Assembly (NCBI GenBank): GCA_035328465.1
Contig: DAOLIQ010000002.1
Coordinates: forward strand, 1 to 64,000
From: JADJEI01 sp035328465
GTDB taxonomy: Bacteria; Bacteroidota; Ignavibacteria; Ignavibacteriales; Ignavibacteriaceae
Direction of reading: 5' to 3'
DNA length: 64,000 nucleotides
Part shown: positions 37,790 to 46,269 of the stretch, piece by piece
Position numbering within the stretch: the first letter of the stretch is position 1
Layout: each line of letters begins with the position of its first letter
Notes under the pieces: generated by a model
What the model was told of the DNA's origin: nothing
Databases searched by the model: none
What the model saw: the letters and a program-made list of their open reading frames with translations, nothing else
Made by a program: the position numbers and the translations under genes

Positions 37790-40297
37790 TTGAACGAAGA
37801 AAAATTTCCATATCGTTTTTTAATATTCTTTTTTATTGCAGCAATACTTATCTCTATTTCGGGGTATATATATTTTCAGCAGCGTAAAACGGAAATCGAA
37901 AAAGAATATGTCAATCAAATCTCCGTGATAAAGGAAATCAAACTTTCACAAATTTCAACCGAACAAAGACAGCGTATAAAACTTATAGAATCGCTGGTCA
38001 GTGCCGGGTCTGTAAACGAAATGCTAAAAGAAATATTTACTGCAAAGAAAACGGACAAAGTATTGCAGGAATTTTATCTATGGAGTGAAGAGATTAAAAA
38101 AGACTTTGAATTTTATAATATCAGTCTTTTTTATAAAGATGGCAGTTCTGTTTACTCACTTGTGGATCAACATATATTTACTAAGGATTTTCTAAAAGAA
38201 GAGCTACGTGAGCTATTTAAAACCGATACATCCTTTACTTCTAATCTTTACATTAGAAATAATTCTAATCTGATTCAGGCAATTGCCTCTCCCATTTTTA
38301 ATAACAAAAAAATTCTCGGTTTTGTTTGGGTCGAAATATCATTCTTTGAATATTTTGATCAACTCATAAATCTTACCAGCAACAGTAAAGGAACGGTTGA
38401 ATTTATTTTATCCAAAGCCGATGGATCCTCAGCATTTTATTTAAGAAATTTTATTGAGAATGGACAAAATGTTATTCGAACAATTCCGCTTCAAAAAAAC
38501 GATAGGGGTAAATTAAAATCGAGTAATAATAATGAAGGCTTTATATCGGATATTTTAATAAAGGGAAGTAAAATATTTGCATCAATTAAAAATATACCGG
38601 GCACTGATTGGAATCTAATTGCAACAATAGACGAGGAGCAGGTAACTGAATCAACAAGGTCGGTGGCTTTTATCGCAGTAATTTCAGTTTTGGTATTAAT
38701 TTTATTTTCTGCTGTTGTTACTTATTTAGTTTGGCGAAAAAGTAAAATTAACTTTACCAAAACGACAAAAGTAATAAAACGCGAGAAAGATATATTAAAT
38801 GAGCGCTATTCCTCACTAACTAAATATGCAAATGATGCTATACTTACTATTGATTCCGATGGAAAAATTCTGGAGACAAATCAAAAAGCATCGGAGATTT
38901 ATGGTTACACGAATGAAGAGTTTAAAAATTTAACTTTCAACCAGTTCTTTTTACTTGAAGATTCGGAAAGCAAAAAAAAATTATACTCAAATTCCGCTTC
39001 GACTGGTACTTTACTGGAAACTAATCATATTCGTAAAGACGGCACTATATTCCCGGTGGAGATCAGCGCAAAATATATTTCGCAGGAGGGGGCAGAGATT
39101 CTTCTTGCAATCGTAAGAGATCATACGGAAAGAAAAAAACTTGAAGACGAACTGATTGCCGCTAAAGAAAAAGCTGAAGAGATGAATAGATTAAAAACTT
39201 ATTTTCTTTCAAACATCAGCCACGAATTACGTACGCCAATGAGCGGGATTTTAGGGTTCTCCGAAATTCTTTCAAGCGAAGTTGAAAATGAAAGTTTACG
39301 GGAGATGGCTGCGCTGATAAATTCAAATGCGAAACGATTGAATGAAACATTAGATTCACTGCTTGATTTATCTATCCTTGAATCAAAAAAATTAAAACTT
39401 GATTTCTATCCTGTCTCTTTGAATAAAGTTATCGATACATGCGTTAAAAAATTTTCAAAAGATGCAAAAAATAAATCACTTAAAATTATCTATCATCCGC
39501 CAGCCGAAAACCTTTCCGTACGATGTGAGCCGAATATGCTTGTCAAATTATTCAGCAATGTGATTGATAATGCTGTTAAATATTCCGAGAAAGGTGAAAT
39601 TAATATTGTCGTAAAATCATTAAACGGAAATTGTGAAGTAAATATTTCTGATAACGGAATTGGAATTCAGCCTAACCAAATTGAAAAAATATTTGAGCCA
39701 TTCAGACAGGGTAGTGAAGGCTTTACTCGTAAGTTCGAAGGGACTGGATTAGGATTGACTATAACAAAAAAATTTGTTGATATTCTTGGCGGCACTCTTA
39801 AAATTAAAAGTGAGCCGCAAACCGGAACAACTGTTACGATCCGTCTGCCACTATGTGAGGAAGTGCAATTGGCAGAGTTAAACCAAGAGGAGGTTCAAAT
39901 TATGGAAGCAAAAAACAACAGAGAAAGTATTCCAACTGTTTTATTGGTTGAAGATGACGATGCTTCAGCAAAGTATGTTAAAATAATTCTTTCAGATAAA
40001 TATAGACTTGAGGTCGTGAACACCTCTCAAAAAGCAATTACTGCTGTAAAAGAAAAATCCTTCGACGTTATTCTGATGGATATTGGCTTAAGAGGTGATC
40101 TCGATGGAATTGCAACTGCCTCGATGATTAGAAAATTTGATAGGTATAAAAATATTCCTATCGTTGCCTTAACAGCTTTTGCTTTAGAAAGTGATAAGGA
40201 AAGAATATTAAAGAATGGGTGCTCTCATTTTTTATCTAAACCATTTAAGAAAGAAGAACTTCTTAACCTACTAAATAGATTTGTAGAAAATAATTAG
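37790..40297 (+). CDS. hybrid sensor histidine kinase with PAS and receiver domains
   Basis: 835 residues. In order: membrane helix (about 10-27); extracytoplasmic sensor region of about 250 residues that resembles a Cache-type domain; second helix (about 290-312); PAS domain (about 345-450, AILTIDSDGKILETNQKASEIYGY); HisKA with H478 in NISHELRTPMSGILGF; ATPase domain with NVIDNAVKYS, DNGIGIQ and GTGLGLTI; and a C-terminal receiver domain with D764 in VILMDIGL and a lysine in LSKPF. The start is TTG 37790, directly after an in-frame TAA, with no good ribosome site. No output domain or separate regulator is adjacent. Confidence 0.9.
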   Translation: MNEEKFPYRFLIFFFIAAILISISGYIYFQQRKTEIEKEYVNQISVIKEIKLSQISTEQRQRIKLIESLVSAGSVNEMLKEIFTAKKTDKVLQEFYLWSEEIKKDFEFYNISLFYKDGSSVYSLVDQHIFTKDFLKEELRELFKTDTSFTSNLYIRNNSNLIQAIASPIFNNKKILGFVWVEISFFEYFDQLINLTSNSKGTVEFILSKADGSSAFYLRNFIENGQNVIRTIPLQKNDRGKLKSSNNNEGFISDILIKGSKIFASIKNIPGTDWNLIATIDEEQVTESTRSVAFIAVISVLVLILFSAVVTYLVWRKSKINFTKTTKVIKREKDILNERYSSLTKYANDAILTIDSDGKILETNQKASEIYGYTNEEFKNLTFNQFFLLEDSESKKKLYSNSASTGTLLETNHIRKDGTIFPVEISAKYISQEGAEILLAIVRDHTERKKLEDELIAAKEKAEEMNRLKTYFLSNISHELRTPMSGILGFSEILSSEVENESLREMAALINSNAKRLNETLDSLLDLSILESKKLKLDFYPVSLNKVIDTCVKKFSKDAKNKSLKIIYHPPAENLSVRCEPNMLVKLFSNVIDNAVKYSEKGEINIVVKSLNGNCEVNISDNGIGIQPNQIEKIFEPFRQGSEGFTRKFEGTGLGLTITKKFVDILGGTLKIKSEPQTGTTVTIRLPLCEEVQLAELNQEEVQIMEAKNNRESIPTVLLVEDDDASAKYVKIILSDKYRLEVVNTSQKAITAVKEKSFDVILMDIGLRGDLDGIATASMIRKFDRYKNIPIVALTAFALESDKERILKNGCSHFLSKPFKKEELLNLLNRFVENN

Positions 40298-40474
40298 TCT
40301 ATTTGTTAGTGGTAACTCATTTGAACATAAATTTTAGAGAATTTTTATCTAAACATTTAATAGGGGGAAAAAAATTGTTGAGAATAATCAATAATCCTTC
40401 TTAAATTTAGCGCAACGTTTATAAAAAATGTGGTTCTAACCGCAACTATTTTTAGCACACTCAAGGAGTAAAAT

Positions 40475-42430
40475 ATGTCTGAACGAAAACCGTTTGTTCC
40501 TTTTGTCTCACCTGAAACCAATATGGCGGAGTTTACAATCCGTGCCCTATTAATCGGACTGGTACTTGCCGTTGTACTTGGTGCAGCAAATGCTTACTTA
40601 GGATTAAAAGCCGGAATGACAATAGCAGCAACTTATCCTGCTGCAGTTATTGGTATGGCTTTAATCAAGTTAATGAAAGGCTCTATCCTCGAAGAAAACT
40701 TTACAAGAACAGTTGGTTCGATAGGTGAATCAATTGCAGCAGGGGCTATCTTCACACTACCCGCATTTTTTATAGCAGGTATCTGGAATCCATTCTTCAC
40801 TCCTGGAAACTACATGATTTCTGCCGCAATAATGGTAGCAGGTGGTATTCTTGGAATTATGTTTGTTGCATTGCTCAGAAGAGTGATGGTTGAAGATGTT
40901 GAATTACCATTTCCGGAATCAGTAGCTGCGGCGGAGATTCACAAAGCCGGCAGACATGGCGGAGGCGGGTCTAAATTTTTATTCAGCGCTATGGGAATTG
41001 GGGCTGCAATTCAATCTCTCGGACAGTTTAAATTGTTTGCTGTTGCTTGGGATAAACTTTTTACAGTTGGAAAAGGACATTTACTCTTTAAATCTCCTGA
41101 TATTAGCCCCGCTTATATTGGCGTTGGATATATCATAGGCCCAAGATTAGCTGCTCTTAATTTTAGCGGCGGCGTTCTTGCTTGGGGTTTATTAACTCCT
41201 ATGATTGCGTACTTCAAATTTTATGATCAATCTCAATTGCCCGGTGATTTTGATTGGGCAGCTACAATGGTATCAGTTTGGAAAATGTATGTTAGACCAA
41301 TTGCAATCGGTGGAATGCTTGTTGGGGCAGGTTTTACGCTTTGGAAAATGAGAAAAAGTCTGATGACTGGAATAGCACGCTCAGTTAGTGACGTAAAAAA
41401 AGCAGCATCTGGTGACCATGTTGAAATCAGGACTGAAAAAGATATTAACTTCAAGTGGGTTATGATTGGAATTTTAGGAACTGCAATTGCAACTTTTTTT
41501 ATTTATAATTATTTCGCACAAAATGTGTTGGCTGCTTTAGTTGCAACTGTTGTTATGATAGTAGCAGGATTTTTCTTTGCTGCAGTTTCAGGTTATTTAG
41601 TTGGAATTATCGGTTCAAGTAATAATCCTATCAGCGGATTAACATTATCCACACTTGTTGTTGCCGCTATTCTGATGGTCGCTCTTGGGATGAAAGGAAC
41701 ACAAGGTGTTGCTGCTGTGCTTGGAGTTGCTGCGGTAGTTTGTGTTGCTGCTGCTGTTGCAGGAGAAATGCTGCAGGATTTAAAAGCCGGACATATTCTC
41801 GGTGGTACTCCCTGGAAAATGCAGCTTGGTGATATTATCGGAGTTGTGGTTGCTGCTTCAATTATGTTCATACCACTTTTAATACTTCACGAAGGCGATA
41901 TTAAAATGGGGGGGACAGGATTTGGCGGCGATAAATTGCCTGCGCCACAAGCAAGCTTGATGGCAATTCTGTCGCAAGGAATTGTTGCAGGAAATATGGA
42001 ATGGATCTTAATTTTTGTCGGTATGTTGATGGGTGTTGGTTTTATAATGATGAATGTTAAAAGTCCTATGCTTGTCAGCGTTGGCATGTATCTGCCTTTA
42101 GGGACCACATTTGCAATTTTTGTCGGTGGATTAATTAAAGGAATCGTTGAACGAGTTAACGCAAAGAGGAAATTTAATGATGCGCAGAAATCTCGTGTTG
42201 AAAATAACGGGATATTGCTGGCTGCAGGATTAATTGCCGGTGAAGCACTTATCGGTCTGCTGTTTGCGGGCTTCGCATTCTTTGAAGTTTCATTGTTCAG
42301 TTTCTTCGCTGAACCGTCTTTTATTATAAGTTTAATTGTGCTTGCATTTATCGCATGGCTGCTTGTTCAAATACCTGTCAAGAATGCAGGTAATCCAGAT
42401 GATCCAGCACCACCGCAAGTTTCTATGTAA
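40475..42430 (+). CDS. OPT family oligopeptide transporter
   Basis: Integral membrane transporter of 651 residues and about 15 helices. The N-terminal block FTIRALLIGLVLAVVLGAANAYLGLKAGMTIAATYPAAVIG is the signature of the bacterial OPT group (PF03169), and GSIGESIAAGAIFTLPAFFI and ELPFPESVAAAEIHKAG also match. OPT members move oligopeptides or metal chelates by proton symport. It has an AAGGAG ribosome site at 40463-40468. The 177 bases before it contain no gene. A PepD dipeptidase gene two genes downstream supports peptide uptake. Confidence 0.93.
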   Translation: MSERKPFVPFVSPETNMAEFTIRALLIGLVLAVVLGAANAYLGLKAGMTIAATYPAAVIGMALIKLMKGSILEENFTRTVGSIGESIAAGAIFTLPAFFIAGIWNPFFTPGNYMISAAIMVAGGILGIMFVALLRRVMVEDVELPFPESVAAAEIHKAGRHGGGGSKFLFSAMGIGAAIQSLGQFKLFAVAWDKLFTVGKGHLLFKSPDISPAYIGVGYIIGPRLAALNFSGGVLAWGLLTPMIAYFKFYDQSQLPGDFDWAATMVSVWKMYVRPIAIGGMLVGAGFTLWKMRKSLMTGIARSVSDVKKAASGDHVEIRTEKDINFKWVMIGILGTAIATFFIYNYFAQNVLAALVATVVMIVAGFFFAAVSGYLVGIIGSSNNPISGLTLSTLVVAAILMVALGMKGTQGVAAVLGVAAVVCVAAAVAGEMLQDLKAGHILGGTPWKMQLGDIIGVVVAASIMFIPLLILHEGDIKMGGTGFGGDKLPAPQASLMAILSQGIVAGNMEWILIFVGMLMGVGFIMMNVKSPMLVSVGMYLPLGTTFAIFVGGLIKGIVERVNAKRKFNDAQKSRVENNGILLAAGLIAGEALIGLLFAGFAFFEVSLFSFFAEPSFIISLIVLAFIAWLLVQIPVKNAGNPDDPAPPQVSM

Positions 42431-42452
42431 AATTGAGATATCATTTTTTGCA

Positions 42453-42533
42453 ATGTCACACTGAGCTTGTCGAAGTGTGACATTTAATTTCTTATGGAAT
42501 AATTAGCCGTCCTTCGACAAGCTCAGGATGACT
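42453..42533. repeat. inverted pair of CTGAGCTTGTCGAAG repeats
   Basis: CTGAGCTTGTCGAAG occurs at 42461-42475 and its exact reverse complement at 42512-42526. The first copy is itself a hairpin: ATGTCACACT (42453-42462) and AGTGTGACAT (42474-42483), ten perfect pairs around an 11-base loop. The second copy continues as AGGATGAC. From memory, sequences reading GTCATCCTGAGCTTGTCGAAGG are common interspersed repeats in many bacterial genomes, so this looks like a REP-type element between the OPT and PqqD-like genes. The first hairpin could also end the OPT transcript. Confidence 0.75.
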
Positions 42534-42567
42534 TTACTTACATAAATATTGGATTATTAATTACTTT

Positions 42568-42939
42568 ATGGCATTATCATTCAAAGAGAGAAAAAAAATT
42601 TTAAAAAGCACTAACACTCTCGATCTTACTCCAATCAGATTACATTCTCAAGAAGAAGATGCCGATGGAATGGTTACAGTGATAATTCCTAAATTTAAGA
42701 ATAAGTTTATGGTAACATTCCTCTCGCCGAAACTTAAAAGTGATAAGTTCAGAATTAAACTCGATAAATTTGGTTCTGCTGTTTGGCTGATGATAGATAG
42801 TAAATCAAAAGTCGAGCAGATAATCAAAGAATTAAAACAGAAATTTGGTGAACAGCTTGCAGAAGCTGATGAGCGAGTAGTTAAATTTATATTTCAATTG
42901 TATTCACAAGGATTCATTTCATTTAAAGAAATAAACTAA
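42568..42939 (+). CDS. PqqD-like protein
   Basis: A 123-residue protein with the PqqD fold pattern: a beta-rich N-terminal part, KLDKFGSAVWLMIDSKSKVEQIIKELKQKFGEQL, then EADERVVKFIFQLYSQGFISFKE. PqqD-like proteins bind precursor peptides for radical-SAM enzymes, but no radical-SAM maturase or precursor gene is nearby. Here it stands 12 bases before pepD, so it may have been recruited to another peptide-related role. That link is inference. Confidence 0.75.
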   Translation: MALSFKERKKILKSTNTLDLTPIRLHSQEEDADGMVTVIIPKFKNKFMVTFLSPKLKSDKFRIKLDKFGSAVWLMIDSKSKVEQIIKELKQKFGEQLAEADERVVKFIFQLYSQGFISFKEIN

Positions 42940-42951
42940 AAGGAGTCTATT

Positions 42952-44144
42952 ATGGGATCAGTATTAGGTAAGTTAAAACCAGAATTGGTTTGGTATCATT
43001 TCGAGGAAATTTGTAAATATCCCCGTCCTTCTAAAAAAGAAGAGAAGATCGCCGGTTATATTGTATCGGTCGGCAAAAGATTAGGTCTTCAAACCGAACG
43101 CGATAAATTCGGCAATATTGTTATTCGTAAACCTGCTACACCGGGTTATGAAAATCGAAAAGCTGTAGTTCTTCAAGGTCACATTGATATGGTTTGTGAA
43201 AAGAACAGAGACGTTGAACACGATTTTGATAACGATCCAATCTATCCTTACATCGATGGTGATTGGGTAAAAGCGAAAGGTACAACGCTTGGCGCAGATA
43301 ATGGAATTGGTGTTGCGTGTGCACTCGCAGTTCTTGAATCCAAAGATATTCAGCACGGTCCGCTCGAATGTTTATTTACGCTTGATGAAGAAACCGGATT
43401 AACAGGTGCGTCAAGTTTGAAGAAGGGTTTTTTGAAAGCTGATATTCTAATTAACATGGATTCTGAAGAACTTGGTACGATTTTCATTGGTTGTTCCGGT
43501 GGAAAAAATACTGCGGCAACTTTTAAAGCTAAGTTGGAAAAAACTCCAAAGAATTATTCTACTTTTGAAATAAAGGTTGGTGGATTAAAAGGCGGGCACT
43601 CAGGACTTGAAATTCATGTTGGAAGAGGAAATGCTGTAAAAATACTCAATAGATTAATCTGGAGTTACTCTCAGGAAAATGTAATACGCTTATCAGAAAT
43701 AAACGGCGGCAACAAACATAACGCAATTCCACGTGAGTCATTTGCGGTAGTTCTCGTTCCCAAAAATGATGAAAAGAAATTGAAAAAATTTGTGACAAAG
43801 TATAATGAAACTGTAAAGTCTGAATTCGCTTTTCCGGAGCCGGATTTAAATGTGTCAATAGAAAAACATCCTGCACCGGAAAAGGTAATGGATGAAAAAA
43901 CTCAGAAGCATTTAATAAATGCTTTGTATGCAGTTCCTCACGGTGTAATTAAAATGAGTAATGATATTCCCGGATTAGTTGAGACCTCGAACAATCTTGC
44001 CGTAATTGAAACCGTCGGCAAGAATATTAATATTGTTACGAGTCAGCGCAGTCCTGTTTATTCGGAAAATGTTGATATTACAAATATGGTTACCTCAGTA
44101 TTTAAACTTGCCGGTGCTGATATAACTTATGGTGATGGTTATCC
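42952..44144 (+). CDS. pepD: aminoacyl-histidine dipeptidase (cut by assembly gap)
   Basis: Zinc peptidase of the M20 family that cleaves dipeptides such as carnosine. Visible marks are VVLQGHIDMVCE (metal-binding HxD, about residues 80-91), GADNGIGVACALAVLE, FTLDEETGLTGASSLK and ILINMDSEELG. About 398 residues are present; relatives have about 480-490, so roughly the last 90 are lost in the run of N. An AAGGAG site precedes the start. The reading frame continues by chance through the gap into the next gene, which is a separate protein. Confidence 0.92.
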
Positions 44145-44244
44145 NNNNNNNNNNNNNNNNNNNNNNNNNNNNNNNNNNNNNNNNNNNNNNNNNNNNNNNN
44201 NNNNNNNNNNNNNNNNNNNNNNNNNNNNNNNNNNNNNNNNNNNN
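44145..44244. other. assembly gap of 100 N
   Basis: Exactly 100 undetermined bases, the customary size for a gap of unknown length. The true missing sequence must be longer: it should hold the end of pepD and the start of the MFS gene, together probably some 500-700 bases, judged from the expected lengths of both proteins. Confidence 0.97.
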
Positions 44245-45405
44245 GGACTCGGCGCAGAATCAATGATAGTTGCAATTACAACAATTATTGCACGCTGGTT
44301 CAAAGGTAAAGAATTATCATTTGCATTTGGATTAAATCTTACGGTTGCAAGGCTGGGTTCATTTATGGCTCTTAATTCTCCGTCGTGGGGAAAAGGTTTA
44401 TATGAGTATTGGCAGTCGCCGCTCTGGATTACTGTTGCAGGCGGGGTGTTTGCATTTATTTGTGTTGTACTTTATTTCTTTTTGGATATTTATGCAGCTA
44501 AGAATTATGATTTACCAAAAGAAGGTGAACAGGATGCAATTTTACTTTCGGAAATTTTAAGAATAAAAGAAAAGACCCGATGGTATATTTTTTCAGCGTT
44601 AGCTGCCGCTGTAATTTTTCTTAGTTATGTCAACAATGACAACTGGGCAATTTATCTGATTGTATTAATTGTTGCAGCATTAATTCTTTTCTTAAAACCA
44701 AAATCTTTTTCAACTTCATTCTGGTATATAACTGCACTATGCGTAACATTTTATTCTGCAATGTTTCCCTTTCAAACATTTGCAATTAAATTTTTTCAGG
44801 AAGCACACGGAACAAGCAGGGAAGTTGGAGGAAATCTTTCGAGTATATTAACTCTTGCGGCGATGATTTTTACTCCGCTGTTTGGTTTGCTTGCAGATAA
44901 GATTGGAAAGCGTTCTTTGTTGATGATGTTTGGTTCGCTGTTAATTATTCCTGTTTACTTGATGATGGCATATAAATTTGGTAAACCGGATGTAATGGGG
45001 GATGGCGATTTTATAAACCTGACTTTTTCTTTCTTTGACATCAACGCAGCAATTCCAATTTATTTAATTCTGCCAATGGCAATGATGGGAATCGCTTTTT
45101 CCCTTGTTCCAGCAGTAATGTGGCCCTCAGTCGCATTGATAGTTGATTCATCAAAACTCGGAACTGCTTATGGACTGATGACAATGATTCAAAACATTGG
45201 TTTGTTTGGATTTAATTTGATGATAGGTTTTGCTAATGATTTTTCAGGTGCAAGTGCTGTAAATCCCGCCGGCTATAATGTTGGAATGTGGATATTCTCA
45301 ACACTTGGATTTTTTGGATTGATATTTGCTTATCTATTGCGGCGTTCCGAACTCGGCTCAGGCGGTCACGGACTTGAAAAGGGAATGGCGCCCGAAAAGA
45401 AGTAA
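44245..45405 (+). CDS. MFSD1-like MFS transporter (N-terminus in assembly gap)
   Basis: C-terminal 386 residues of a major facilitator transporter. The first visible part GLGAESMIVAITTIIARWFKGKELSFAFGLNLTVARLGS and the later VMWPSVALIVDSSKLGTAYGLMTMIQNIGL strongly recall the eukaryotic lysosomal protein MFSD1 (similarity judged from memory). MFSD1 has been reported to carry dipeptides. Roughly the first 100 residues are missing. The partner upstream is a dipeptidase, which agrees with dipeptide transport. Two paralogous envelope proteins follow. Confidence 0.85.
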   Translation, partial: GLGAESMIVAITTIIARWFKGKELSFAFGLNLTVARLGSFMALNSPSWGKGLYEYWQSPLWITVAGGVFAFICVVLYFFLDIYAAKNYDLPKEGEQDAILLSEILRIKEKTRWYIFSALAAAVIFLSYVNNDNWAIYLIVLIVAALILFLKPKSFSTSFWYITALCVTFYSAMFPFQTFAIKFFQEAHGTSREVGGNLSSILTLAAMIFTPLFGLLADKIGKRSLLMMFGSLLIIPVYLMMAYKFGKPDVMGDGDFINLTFSFFDINAAIPIYLILPMAMMGIAFSLVPAVMWPSVALIVDSSKLGTAYGLMTMIQNIGLFGFNLMIGFANDFSGASAVNPAGYNVGMWIFSTLGFFGLIFAYLLRRSELGSGGHGLEKGMAPEKK

Positions 45406-45431
45406 ATAAAACATAAAAATAAAGGTGATTT

Positions 45432-46214
45432 ATGAAACGAATGGTTCTTGTCGCATTCCTCATACTTGTGTTGTCGGGCTTTAGCAACATGTCAAAAGCA
45501 CAGGATGACTGCTGTGGAGTCGGTAGTATTTTTAGTATGCTTGTTCAAAGTGGAATTCAAGGTGGTTACGGTTTACAGCAGTACAGTGCTGCCGGATGGA
45601 ATCACTATGTTGATGTTTATAACGAAAAAAGGTCTGAAACATTAACACAAAAAATGGATAATTTTGGCACTGCGATGGGCTTCAAAATTGGCGCAAATAT
45701 TATACGGATACAGCAGGAAGATATTTTGTTTGATGTTAAACTTTCTTATAGTTGGATGAAAGAAATAAATGAGGCTACTGCAGATTTACCAACAGGTGGA
45801 AGTGCAAAAAGAGAATACGAACTTAAATTAGGCACCTTCGGTTTTGGCTTCGGAATTTCTTATGTGTTAAACAGGAACTTTGACATAAAAATTTTGGATG
45901 CATTGGTTACTTGGACAAGTGCAGATCTAATTGACAAATACACAGATGTTTCTTCAAGTACTGAACTAAAACTTTCTTCACCTGAAAGTTCTGTTGGCGG
46001 AAGTTTTGCAAGCGGGTTGGTATTTTACCCACTCCCTCCCTATGTCAGTATCGAAGCAAATGTTGGCTACTCGCTTTTCTCGATTGATGAAATGCGTTTT
46101 GATGACCAATCCAGTTTGCAGGTTGATGAAAACACTTCGGAGTTAATGACCAATTTCATTGATGGTGGTGGATTGTTTGCATTTATTCAACTTAATGTAG
46201 CTGTTCCTTTTTGA
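45432..46214 (+). CDS. envelope protein, paralogue A, possible beta-barrel
   Basis: Unrecognised family. A signal peptide (about 1-24, VAFLILVLSGFSNMSKAQ) is followed by two adjacent cysteines (DDCCGVGS). The remainder has alternating hydrophobic and polar residues and glycine-rich turns typical of outer-membrane strands, and ends in a phenylalanine (LNVAVPF). It resembles the next gene over its length: QKMDNFGTAMGFKIGANIIR against QPLDTFGQIKGFRAGINLFR, and GGGLFAFIQLNVAVPF against AGGFSAVIQLNVGFSL. A role in the outer membrane next to peptide-use genes is inferred. Confidence 0.65.
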   Translation: MKRMVLVAFLILVLSGFSNMSKAQDDCCGVGSIFSMLVQSGIQGGYGLQQYSAAGWNHYVDVYNEKRSETLTQKMDNFGTAMGFKIGANIIRIQQEDILFDVKLSYSWMKEINEATADLPTGGSAKREYELKLGTFGFGFGISYVLNRNFDIKILDALVTWTSADLIDKYTDVSSSTELKLSSPESSVGGSFASGLVFYPLPPYVSIEANVGYSLFSIDEMRFDDQSSLQVDENTSELMTNFIDGGGLFAFIQLNVAVPF

Positions 46215-46220
46215 CCTGAA

Positions 46221-46269
46221 ATTGACTAACTTAGCATAAGAATTTTCTTCTTATGCTATGTTAGTTAAT
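46221..46269 (+). promoter_or_regulatory. long hairpin containing the start codon of the next gene
   Basis: The left arm (46221-46242) and right arm (46248-46269) pair over 22 positions with one mismatch (T46231/T46259) and one G-T pair (G46224/T46266), around loop TTTTC. The ATG of the next gene (46258-46260) lies in the right arm, so the RNA hairpin would cover the start codon and leave no free ribosome site. No T run follows, so it is not a standard terminator. Control of translation is inferred. Confidence 0.7.

Noticed and set aside
41593..41871. Minus-strand open frames inside the OPT gene, and similar antisense frames throughout
   Set aside because: They are low-complexity mirror images of real coding sequence (Thr/Pro/Ile-rich) and lack start signals and family motifs.
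42568..42939. RiPP or PQQ biosynthesis locus from the PqqD-like gene
   Set aside because: No radical-SAM maturase, precursor peptide or other pqq gene is nearby.
42952..45405. One 817-residue peptidase-transporter fusion protein
   Set aside because: The frame only continues through 100 N. The two halves belong to different families, and each lacks its expected end or beginning.
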